64,000 nt of DNA from a bacterium (GTDB lineage Bacteria > Zhuqueibacterota > Zhuqueibacteria > Zhuqueibacterales > Zhuqueibacteraceae): assembly GCA_023150945.1 (NCBI GenBank), contig JAKLJX010000006.1:62001-126000 (forward strand), read 5' to 3'. The notes below the pieces were generated by a model. The model saw nothing but the letters and a program-made list of their open reading frames with translations, was not told the DNA's origin and did not search any database. Shown piece after piece: positions 54,412 through 61,620 of this stretch (position 1 is the first letter of the stretch; every line of letters starts with the position of its first letter). Both the position numbers and the translations under genes were made by a program.

Positions 54412-55533
54412 CTATACCAGCTCCGGTTCCTCGATCACCAAATCTTCCCCAGCTTCAATCTCGATCCATCCCAGCATGGCAAGCGCGCTAACGGCATTTT
54501 CGATCATTTTCTGATTGAGCGGCGGCTTCCTTTTTTGCTTCCAAGCCAGCACTTCTCCGGTCACCTCGCTGGATGATGGCTTCCGCCCGATGCGCCGGCC
54601 AAGGTCGTGTGCTGCCTTATGCACCGTTGCCATCACTTCGGCTTGCTGGGTATTGACACGCGCAAAAAGATCGGCCACGCGCTTGATGATCGCGCTCCCA
54701 TCGCGCAAGTCGTTCGCAAATCTTTGGCTGGCGTCACGATATGCCGGACCGACGCGCACCTCGAACATCTTTTGTTTGAAAGCGCGTGCTTCGATCAGGC
54801 CGTTGTTGACCAGTTGAGTGATGATCGCCTTGAGCTTATCGGCAAAGGGACCGTAACTGCCGCGCCGGTAGTTCAATCCGGTTGGCAAGCCGCTCATCGT
54901 GGCGAAATAAGCGACCTTTTGAAACATCGTGCGCCCGAGCGGACTGCGATAGGGTTCTTTTTCCAATTCCGCCAGCACGGCAACCAAGGCCACCCATGCC
55001 GGCTTGATGCGAAGCATGCTGTCATTCTCGGGGCTATCCAGCGTTTTGCCGGCGAGCAGTTTTTCAAAATCCTCGACCGACTCGTTCAACGGCACGCAAA
55101 GCTCGATCGGAATCTCGAACTCGCTGAGAACCCGGTACATCGTCGGGCCGACCACCTTCCAGTCCAACTGGCCGTGCGAAGAGCCGAGCGCCGGCACCGC
55201 CATGGAAGTGATTCCCCAGGCCTGGTAATGATCTTTGAGATAATTCAGGCCATTGACAATATCCTCCAAACGCGAGACGCTGCGCCAATGATCCCTGGTC
55301 GGAAAATTCAGAATCCACGGCGGGAACAAGCCTCGATAAAGATAAGGCCTGCCAAGCTGCACTTCACCTCGGGCACAGCGCGCCTCATAGTCCTTGAACA
55401 TCTCGGGAAATCGCTGCTTGAATTCCAGCGCCAGGCCTTTGCCCATCACCCCGACGCAGTTGACGGTATTCACCAACGTCTGCGCTTCCGACTGAAAGAT
55501 GTCAGCTTTTTTGATTCTGATATTGCCAAGCAT
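54412..55533 (-). CDS. darG: DarG-like macro-domain protein (DNA ADP-ribosylglycohydrolase antitoxin type)
   Basis: 373 residues. The N-terminal macro domain (1 to about 165) carries IFQSEAQTLVNTVNCVGVMGKGLALEF, the ADP-ribose-binding loop, and SMAVPALGSSHGQLDW. The C-terminal half (from GRTMFQKVAYFATMSGLP, then RRGSYGPFADKLKAIITQL) matches the second domain of long DarG proteins. DarG removes ADP-ribose that the DarT toxin places on thymidine in DNA. A DarT gene would normally be next to it, but none is present. It lies inside the restriction island between mod and its duplicated 3' end. GAGGAT precedes the ATG. Confidence 0.78.
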   Translation of the reverse strand: MLGNIRIKKADIFQSEAQTLVNTVNCVGVMGKGLALEFKQRFPEMFKDYEARCARGEVQLGRPYLYRGLFPPWILNFPTRDHWRSVSRLEDIVNGLNYLKDHYQAWGITSMAVPALGSSHGQLDWKVVGPTMYRVLSEFEIPIELCVPLNESVEDFEKLLAGKTLDSPENDSMLRIKPAWVALVAVLAELEKEPYRSPLGRTMFQKVAYFATMSGLPTGLNYRRGSYGPFADKLKAIITQLVNNGLIEARAFKQKMFEVRVGPAYRDASQRFANDLRDGSAIIKRVADLFARVNTQQAEVMATVHKAAHDLGRRIGRKPSSSEVTGEVLAWKQKRKPPLNQKMIENAVSALAMLGWIEIEAGEDLVIEEPELV

Positions 55534-55564
55534 ACGTCATCTATCCTCACTTCGACTGAAAAAA

Positions 55565-55596
55565 GCCGCACGCAAAGACGCTAAGACGCAAAGAAA
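55565..55596. repeat. CGCAAAGACGCTAAGACGCAA repeat stretch
   Basis: Inverted version of the TTTGCGTC-type stretch found after mod and in its duplicated 3' end. It lies between the GxxExxY and macro-domain genes, so each boundary of this two-gene cassette carries such a stretch. Confidence 0.6.
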
Positions 55597-55609
55597 AAGA
55601 TGACAAATT

Positions 55610-55996
55610 TTACTCCTCCAGGCCGAGCACAATGCGGTGAATACCATCCTTCAGAACTGGAACATTGAAATTTAGAAGCAACCCCAATTTGCTGACGGTC
55701 AACTGCAAATATGACCTTACTTGTTTGAAATGAACCGGCGGGATCTGCTCGACCGATTTTACATCAACAATTACTTTTCTCTCCACCCAAATGTCCAGGC
55801 GATACATGCTTTCTTTGACAATCACATCTTTGTAATGCAACGGCAGCCAGAGTTGTTGATCAATATGGAATCCTTTTTGTCTCAGTTCATAACAAAGACA
55901 TTCTTCATAAGCAGATTCCAAAAGCTCAGACCCCAAAATCCGATGGACTTCGATGGCCGCGCCGATAATCTCGAAAGACAATTCGTTCTCGGTCAT
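55610..55996 (-). CDS. GxxExxY-family protein
   Basis: 128 residues from ATG 55996 (MTENELSFEIIGAAIEVH). The family motif lies in LGSELLESAYEECLCYELR, and VDVKSVEQIPPVHFKQVRSYL is the PD-(D/E)xK-like core strand, so a nuclease fold is likely. Function is unknown; the family is frequent beside defence genes and mobile DNA. ATG 55996 has AGGGAGA at good spacing; an ATG two codons earlier is too close to it. It forms a two-gene cassette with the macro-domain protein. Confidence 0.87.
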   Translation of the reverse strand: MTENELSFEIIGAAIEVHRILGSELLESAYEECLCYELRQKGFHIDQQLWLPLHYKDVIVKESMYRLDIWVERKVIVDVKSVEQIPPVHFKQVRSYLQLTVSKLGLLLNFNVPVLKDGIHRIVLGLEE

Positions 55997-56080
55997 GGCC
56001 ATTCTCCCTTTATAATTTTATCTTACCCTGAATCGGCAATGCAGTTCACCCTATAACTCATGAAGCTTTTCTTTGCGAAT

Positions 56081-56275
56081 CCTTTGCGTCTCTGCGTCTT
56101 TGCGTGAATGCTTTTGCTTTTTTTGTTTAGATATCCACCTCCACCACCGTCGTGGTATCCACCCCAAACACGTCGATGACTTTGACGCAGATTTGCTTTT
56201 TGCCGGAGGTTTTGTATTCCCAGCCGATGTCGGTTTTGGTTTTGAGCGAACGATCTTTGCGCGTGCGGAAATCCT
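56081..56275. repeat. Original copy of the duplicated mod 3' region
   Basis: Direct partner of 54204-54399. The first 40 bases after mod (ending TTTGCGTGAATGCTTTTGC) are identical between the two copies, and the coding part is nearly so. Confidence 0.85.
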
Positions 56276-58193
56276 GCCAATGATGCTCGAAGGGTTTGTT
56301 GGCATGCCACTCGAAATCCACCGCCCAGAAGTCGATGAAATCGAACGGCGATTTGACCGCGCGTTTGCGCAAGGCCTCCATTTCCATTTCCGGAGCTTCG
56401 GCCAGCGCCGGCGTGAAGTGCTGCAATGCGATGTCGATCTTTTTATTTCGATGTAGAACTTTCACCTCCAACGCGCCGGCTTCGAAGAATTGGCACTCGG
56501 TGCGGTTCGGCTCCATGATCTCGCGCGGGATATATTTCAGCCGGATGGTGAGGCCGGTTTCCGCCTCCACCGCCTGCTTTTTGTGCTGCAATTCCATCTC
56601 GAATTCCCACGCCAAACAATGCAGCTCGCGGCTGCCCGCTGCTTGCGCCGCCTCGGCAACCGTGCGCAGTTCTTCGAACGTGAACAAACCATCGATTTGA
56701 TCGACATGCACGAAAGCACCATGCTTGGTGCCGTGCAAAAGCGGATGGGATAGTGAGCTTGTCGAGCCCTTGGTTGGTGAGCCTGTCGAACCAAGCGGCG
56801 CGGCTTTGTAAAAATCCAACACGATACGGCGGTGTTCTTCGTCGGCGCCGGCCAGCCGTTCCATTTGCCACCATTGCCGCTCGTAGCGGCCGAGATTGTA
56901 AACATCGAACGAGCGATACGGCTGGCCTTTTTCGTGCAGCTCGCGTTGCACCTGAATGAGACGCTTGCGCGTGGTGTGAATGGCATAGCGGCCGAGATCG
57001 ACACCAATCCACCGCCGGCCGAGCTTCTCTGCTACGGCCAGCGTTGTGCCCGAGCCGCAGAAGAAGTCGGCGACGAGATCGCCTTCGTTGGAAGAAGCAC
57101 TCAGAATGCGGTGCGCAATTCCCTCTGGTTTTTGAGTGTTATACCCCATTGCCTCTGGAGACCACGAAACAACAGACTGTAAGTCATCCCAGATTGTTTG
57201 TACTGGCAAACCTTCCATTTCATCAAGGTAGCGCTTATATCTTGGAATGTTATTTTTTGTATAAAAAATACGACCATCCGCATCAAGCTTCTCCATAGTG
57301 GATTTGGGGCATCGCCAATAACCATCTTTTCCCTTCCACTTATAATAATATCCGCCTCCGCTCAAACCAGACGCTGAAAGATTATCAGACATGAAACGAC
57401 GTCCATTAGGTTCTGTATATCGGTAGTATCTTTCTATGTACCATTCCTCGTATTGAGTTTTTGGATTGTTCCAAATTATCGTTTCTGATTTTGCATAAAA
57501 CAGAATGCAATCGTGGTTATGACCATAAGTTGCAGAATCGCTATGCCCAGTTGTCCTCTTCCAGATAATCTCATTTTGAAATAATTGGGGTGAAAAAACA
57601 TCATCCAATAAACTACGCAATAGATGAGATACATGCCAATCACAATGCACATAAATACTCCCTCTCTCACTCAACAAATCCCGCATCAGCGTCAGCCGTT
57701 CATACATCATGTGCAAATAAGAATCGGTACCTTTGCCCCAGGTATCTCGGTAGGCCACGGCTTCGAGGATGGATTGCTCCTTTTGCAGCGCCTCGCCTTC
57801 CTCGCCAATCTGCACTTGCATGGTGAAATCCGCGCCAACGTCGAACGGCGGGTCGATATAAATCAGATCGATCTTGCCACGAAAGCGCTCGAGCAAAGAA
57901 GCCATGGCGAGCTTGTTGTCGCCCCAAATCAGCATGTTCCGGAAATCGTCGCGGTGAGCTTTGGCGCTAAACTCGGCGTGATCGAACAAACTGCCCTGCG
58001 CCGCCTTCGCACGGTCGTGCGGCTCGTCAATCGTCTCAATGCGCTGCAACGGCAAATCCGAAGCAGGCAACTTCACCGGCCGGCGATTGCCGTACTCATC
58101 GTACTTGCCTTCCCACACCAGCTCGGTCTTCATCTTCGCCAGCGGATGCGGGTTGTCGGGGCCCCAAGAGGGCTTATTGTTGCTTTCGGGCAT
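56127..58193 (-). CDS. mod: Type III-like DNA methyltransferase (Mod subunit), beta class
   Basis: 688 residues. The catalytic motif is DPPF (114-117) in IDLIYIDPPFDVG; the SAM-binding motif DFFCGSGTTLAVAEKLGRRW follows at about 376-395, so order is DPPF first, the beta class of N4/N6 methylases. The central part (about 165-370) is the target recognition domain; its DNA is much more AT-rich than the flanks. The stretch LGSTGSPTKGSTSSLSHP (about 470-487) is encoded by a tandem 24-bp repeat. C-terminal residues (about 640-688) are duplicated at 54.2 kb. Start ATG 58193 has AGGA upstream. It provides specificity and self-protection for the island. Confidence 0.92.
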   Translation of the reverse strand: MPESNNKPSWGPDNPHPLAKMKTELVWEGKYDEYGNRRPVKLPASDLPLQRIETIDEPHDRAKAAQGSLFDHAEFSAKAHRDDFRNMLIWGDNKLAMASLLERFRGKIDLIYIDPPFDVGADFTMQVQIGEEGEALQKEQSILEAVAYRDTWGKGTDSYLHMMYERLTLMRDLLSERGSIYVHCDWHVSHLLRSLLDDVFSPQLFQNEIIWKRTTGHSDSATYGHNHDCILFYAKSETIIWNNPKTQYEEWYIERYYRYTEPNGRRFMSDNLSASGLSGGGYYYKWKGKDGYWRCPKSTMEKLDADGRIFYTKNNIPRYKRYLDEMEGLPVQTIWDDLQSVVSWSPEAMGYNTQKPEGIAHRILSASSNEGDLVADFFCGSGTTLAVAEKLGRRWIGVDLGRYAIHTTRKRLIQVQRELHEKGQPYRSFDVYNLGRYERQWWQMERLAGADEEHRRIVLDFYKAAPLGSTGSPTKGSTSSLSHPLLHGTKHGAFVHVDQIDGLFTFEELRTVAEAAQAAGSRELHCLAWEFEMELQHKKQAVEAETGLTIRLKYIPREIMEPNRTECQFFEAGALEVKVLHRNKKIDIALQHFTPALAEAPEMEMEALRKRAVKSPFDFIDFWAVDFEWHANKPFEHHWQDFRTRKDRSLKTKTDIGWEYKTSGKKQICVKVIDVFGVDTTTVVEVDI
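56753..56795. repeat. In-frame 24-bp tandem repeat within mod
   Basis: GTGAGCTTGTCGAGCC (from 56753) and GTGAGCCTGTCGAACC (from 56777) are in tandem with a 24-bp period. They encode the Gly/Ser/Thr-rich stretch of Mod. The unit resembles a dispersed intergenic repeat common in environmental genomes. Confidence 0.6.
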
Positions 58194-58286
58194 CGGGGTT
58201 CCTAGGTCGTGAGGTGAGGACAGTGGTTAGTGGTTCGTTCCTGCGACTCGCCACCTGGCATATCACGGCGAAATGTATGCTCGCAA

Positions 58287-58508
58287 CTAGGCGGGTTGGG
58301 CCAGAGCAACATTCTCCAGAATAACCGGCGGCAACTGGCCTTTTCCCAGGACTTCTCTGGCGTCGAGAATCTCGATGCCGATCAATTGCTCTCCCGGCCC
58401 GATATTCAGTGCGACTTCATCGTTCAACCGGACAGTCCGGCATTCATAGTCGCCTTCGAGCAAGCGTATGTACAGAGCATCCACCTCTGGATCATAACTG
58501 ATTTTCAT
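58287..58508 (-). CDS. DUF2283-family small protein
   Basis: 73 residues. MKISYDPEVDALYIRLLEGD and LNIGPGEQLIGIEILDAREVL match DUF2283. ATG 58508 is preceded by GAGAGGTGAT, so it is preferred over a GTG three codons upstream. It follows a DUF4258 gene by 12 bp; the pair is common in bacterial genomes and behaves like a toxin-antitoxin pair, with DUF4258 as the RelE-like partner, but direct evidence is limited. It lies between mod and the other small genes of the island. Confidence 0.87.
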   Translation of the reverse strand: MKISYDPEVDALYIRLLEGDYECRTVRLNDEVALNIGPGEQLIGIEILDAREVLGKGQLPPVILENVALAQPA

Positions 58509-58520
58509 TGCGATCACCTC

Positions 58521-58775
58521 TCAGAAGAAAAATGTGTAAACGGTAATGACAATGATCTCGTCCACTTCTTCTTTGATGACTGGCGCGACTTGTTTGATCG
58601 GATAGTCATTTCCCTGCCAGGACCGGCCAAAGGGAAAGTTGAAGCGACACAGTTCACGGCCTTTCTTCGCCGGCTCCCGAGATCCTTGTTCAATCGCCTG
58701 ACGCACCTCAATTTCGTTGGTGCCGCGTTCCTTACATTGATCAATCGCGTGTTGTGTCAAACGGATGGGCTTCAT
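58521..58775 (-). CDS. DUF4258-family protein (RelE-like partner of DUF2283)
   Basis: 84 residues. MKPIRLTQHAIDQCKERGTNEIEV and CRFNFPFGRSWQGNDYPIKQ match the DUF4258 family, whose fold is RelE/BECR-like. It is probably the toxin of a pair with DUF2283 just downstream. The ATG has no clear ribosome site. Its C-terminus (DEIIVITVYTFFF) closes the usual strand. The pair sits in the stretch between intact mod and the mod 5' fragment. Confidence 0.82.
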   Translation of the reverse strand: MKPIRLTQHAIDQCKERGTNEIEVRQAIEQGSREPAKKGRELCRFNFPFGRSWQGNDYPIKQVAPVIKEEVDEIIVITVYTFFF

Positions 58776-58833
58776 GAATTGCAGTGTCTGGTTTCAGCAA
58801 AATGAACACGTGAACGTTACCTGGCCGCGACAA

Positions 58834-58944
58834 CTACTCTTCACTCAACGCCTTCACCGGATCGAGTTTGGGGGCGAAAATAGCCGGCTACATGCCGAGA
58901 GTTGGGCCGACCATGGCGCGAAAAACCAGGCGGCTGAGAGGCCC
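58834..58944 (-). pseudogene. Remnant of an FtsX/MacB-type ABC transporter permease C-terminus
   Basis: On the minus strand the frame reads LVFRAMVGPTLGM, then a stop codon, then PAIFAPKLDPVKALSEE and a stop. The last block is the conserved C-terminus of MacB-like permeases (PA..A..LDPV.AL..E). The internal TAG sits where Tyr or Leu is usual. Only about 35 codons remain. Confidence 0.55.
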
Positions 58945-58961
58945 AATCCATAGTTTTACCG

Positions 58962-59345
58962 TCACACGCTGGTTTCTGCATCGGTCTCGGATTGATGCAC
59001 TCGAATCCGGCCAATTTCAATAATCCACAGTTGTTTGTTCACAGACGTTGTATTGAGTGCATACAAAAACTGGCGAATCAAAGATTCCAGCAGTGGTAGG
59101 GTTGGGTTCTTGGGGATACGGATGACCGCAATGCCTGCGGTTTGATTGGGCGGAAAACGAGTGACTTCGGCAAAATCCAAATCCAACGTGACCAAACAGC
59201 GCTGTTCGCGGCAACAATGAGCGTAGAGGGCATGATCCGGGCTTCCCTGCAATCCTTCCTCACGTACGGTTTGCACATCATGGCCAGCCAGTCGAAACAG
59301 TTGCTGCATGCGCCTGCCGAAGTTTTCATCCAGTTTGAATTTCAT
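58962..59345 (-). CDS. DUF5615 PIN-like protein
   Basis: 127 residues. MKFKLDENFGRRMQQLFRLAGHDVQTVREE is the DUF5615 (Mut7-C-like PIN) opening with D6 as catalytic acid; CREQRCLVTLDLDFAEVTRF carries the next acidic pair. These proteins are putative RNase toxins encoded after a DUF433 antitoxin. The start overlaps the stop of the frameshifted DUF433 gene (ATGA), so the pair was one transcription unit. The C-terminal 20 residues (RIRVHQSETDAETSV) are not part of the family core. Confidence 0.85.
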   Translation of the reverse strand: MKFKLDENFGRRMQQLFRLAGHDVQTVREEGLQGSPDHALYAHCCREQRCLVTLDLDFAEVTRFPPNQTAGIAVIRIPKNPTLPLLESLIRQFLYALNTTSVNKQLWIIEIGRIRVHQSETDAETSV

Positions 59346-59583
59346 ACCGCTTGGCCAATCGGAATTTCAACATATCTTTCTCGAGACATCTCTGCACCGT
59401 AGGCAATGGCGGCAAGGAGGTCTGGCGCCGTCAATTGAGGATATTCCTCGAGAATTTCTTCCGTCTCATGCCGGCAGCCAGAAAATCGAGGATAAGAGAG
59501 ACCCAAATTCTGGTGCCACGAATGCAGGGCTTGCCAAAACAGATATTGGGATCAATCGAAATACGTTGCAGCAGCGGATTCAT
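59342..59583 (-). pseudogene. DUF433 antitoxin gene with single-base frameshift
   Basis: From ATG 59583 the frame gives MNPLLQRISIDPNICFGKPC, then GTRIWVSLILDFLAAGM and soon stops. The next frame continues ETEEILEEYPQLTAPDLLAA and RYVEIPIGQAV to a stop overlapping the DUF5615 start. Joined, these make a normal DUF433 protein. The 242-bp length is not a multiple of three. If real, the toxin-like partner lacks its antitoxin. Confidence 0.75.
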
Positions 59584-59737
59584 GGCGATTTTTCCGGTTT
59601 GGTTCGAAGCTTACCACCCTGTTCCACCATCATACTAAAAAAGGTTACGCATTTTTCTCCACTTCATCAAGCTGAAATCTCTTGGGAAAAGCAGGCCGTC
59701 CCGGGAGATAGTTGACTCAAAAATGGCTTATCTCTCG

Positions 59738-59839
59738 GGCTCGTCTATGGTCTCATTGCGCTGCAACGGTAGAGCCGAAGTGGGCAACTTCACCGGCCGG
59801 CGATTGCCGTACTCGTCGTACTTGCCTTCCCACATCAGC
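59738..59839 (-). pseudogene. Fragment of the 5' part of mod
   Basis: On the minus strand this reads LMWEGKYDEYGNRRPVKLP, TSALPLQR and ETIDEP, equivalent to residues about 25-58 of Mod (58020-58125) with a few changes. There is no start or downstream coding sequence. The flanking stretches 59584-59737 and 59840-59971 show nothing else recognisable. Confidence 0.85.
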
Positions 59840-59971
59840 CTGATTCAAAGTACCAGCAAGAGCACCGCGGCCTTTGGCGCATGCTGCTCTGGCCGATCGC
59901 GGACTTGCCGCGAAACTTACGCATTTGCTGCGTGTTTTGCAAGCTGCCGGCGGCTTTACCCCACGGCCGCT

Positions 59972-61450
59972 TCAATATCTCTCATACAAACTGAACCCCT
60001 TTTTCAACTTCTGCAAACCCCAATAGGCATACACTTCCAGGGGCAGATCAAATTTGTGATGCTGCACCCGCAGCCGCGCCGTGGGTTTGAGCAAATTGAG
60101 CAGCAGCGTGTGCTGCCACGAAAACGCCTTTTCGCCGACTTTGACTTGATGATAGCCGAAGCGAATGTATTGCCGGATGGCCTGCAAGCGGCGATGGCCT
60201 GCTTCGCCGAGCCAGGGCAAATAGGTGATGCGCGGATAGAATTTGCCCCATTCTTCCAGCGACTTGGGCGCTGCGAGTCCCATCTTCAAGCTCACCGGCC
60301 ACAGCGGCGAGCCGGGATAGGGCGTGAAAATGTTGGTGTAGCAATCGGCTTTGTCATAGGCGGAATAAATGCGATGAATGAGATCGAGCGTGAGGGCGAG
60401 ATCTTCCTCGGCTTCCGCGGGCAGGCCGAAGATGAAACCGAAGCTGGCGCGAATATCCGCTTCTTTGCAGCGCTGCACCGCAGCCAGCGTTTTTTCAGTG
60501 TTGGATTTTTTCTCGATGGACTTCAGCACCTCGTCGGAGCCGGATTCCGCGCCGAAGTGAATGCGCACGAGTCCGGCGCGGCGATAGAGGCGGGCCTGCT
60601 CGGTGGTGAGGCGCGCCCAGGAATCCGCGCGATCTTGAATGTACCATTCGAATTGCAAACCCGCGCGCACGAAACCTTCGGCGATTTGCAGGCTGCGCTC
60701 CCGCGAGGCGAAGAAAAGGTCATCGATGATGCCCACGAGGCGCAGGCGGTATTTGCGCACGAGATAAGTGACTTCGTCGACCACTTGCTCGACCGGCAGC
60801 ACGTCGAGATTGCGGCCATAAACCGAGGCGTTGGAGCAATAGCTGCAATTGTAGGGACAGCCGTGACTCGAAGAATACATGATCCAGCGCATGCCGTGTA
60901 AGGCTTCGTAGCGATCGTAATCCATGAGATCGTAGCCCGGAATGCGGCTGGGCAGCTCGGCGACGTGCGGATATTGGCGCGCAGAATTCCATTGCAGGCT
61001 GCCGCCATTTTTCCAGAGAATGCCGGTGACGTCCGAGAGCGAGGCGCCTTCGGAAAAGTGTTGCGCCAATTCCAGCATGGTCGTTTCACCCTGGCGCAAA
61101 GCCACGACGTCGACGAACGAGGCGGCGAGGGTTTGCTCCGGCAGAATCGAGGGATGCCAGCCGCCGAGCACGATGGGAATGTCGGCATATTTTTCCTTCA
61201 CGGCGCGGCCCACTTGCACGGCGCCGTCGATCATCGAGCCGGTGATGAATGACATGCCCAGGCACAGGGCCTCATCCATTTCGCGCAACACAGCGTTGAC
61301 GTAATCGGGTTCGAGCGCGGCGTCGATGATTTTGACCTGATAGCCGGCGGTGACGAGCGGCCCGGCAATAGCGATGAGGGCCAGCGGCGGGCAGGCTTCA
61401 TCACTGCCGTAGGAGGGGAAGAAGAAGACGATTTTTTTCTTGCGGGACAT
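59972..61450 (-). CDS. B12-binding-domain radical SAM protein (copy 3)
   Basis: 492 residues. The cobalamin domain (FPSYGSDEACPPLALIAIAG, IPIVLGGWHPSILPEQTL) is followed by the cluster motif C198-x3-C202-x2-C205 in HGCPYNCSYC. HFGAESGSDEVLKSIEKKS and FGFIFGLPAEAEEDL are typical strands. It is more distant from copies 1 and 2 than they are from each other. The C-terminal 80 residues are basic and may bind a membrane or carrier. An amidohydrolase gene lies 170 bp upstream on the same strand. Substrate unknown. Confidence 0.88.
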   Translation of the reverse strand: MSRKKKIVFFFPSYGSDEACPPLALIAIAGPLVTAGYQVKIIDAALEPDYVNAVLREMDEALCLGMSFITGSMIDGAVQVGRAVKEKYADIPIVLGGWHPSILPEQTLAASFVDVVALRQGETTMLELAQHFSEGASLSDVTGILWKNGGSLQWNSARQYPHVAELPSRIPGYDLMDYDRYEALHGMRWIMYSSSHGCPYNCSYCSNASVYGRNLDVLPVEQVVDEVTYLVRKYRLRLVGIIDDLFFASRERSLQIAEGFVRAGLQFEWYIQDRADSWARLTTEQARLYRRAGLVRIHFGAESGSDEVLKSIEKKSNTEKTLAAVQRCKEADIRASFGFIFGLPAEAEEDLALTLDLIHRIYSAYDKADCYTNIFTPYPGSPLWPVSLKMGLAAPKSLEEWGKFYPRITYLPWLGEAGHRRLQAIRQYIRFGYHQVKVGEKAFSWQHTLLLNLLKPTARLRVQHHKFDLPLEVYAYWGLQKLKKGFSLYERY

Positions 61451-61620
61451 GGAGAATCAATCCTTGAAGTTCGTAGTATTGCCTTTGGGCATCAGCAGTT
61501 CATGCGCGCCGAAGGCCCGAGGAAATTATGCAGCACTCGCATTTACGAGGAATTCCACACAGGAACACCTGAGGGCAGTCAGAGCTCATGCGCGCTGGAT
61601 GCCTGAAGGCATTACTACGA

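Noticed and set aside
57476-57670. Separate small membrane protein frame inside mod
   Set aside because: It is another frame of the AT-rich target-recognition region of mod; mod itself is continuous there.
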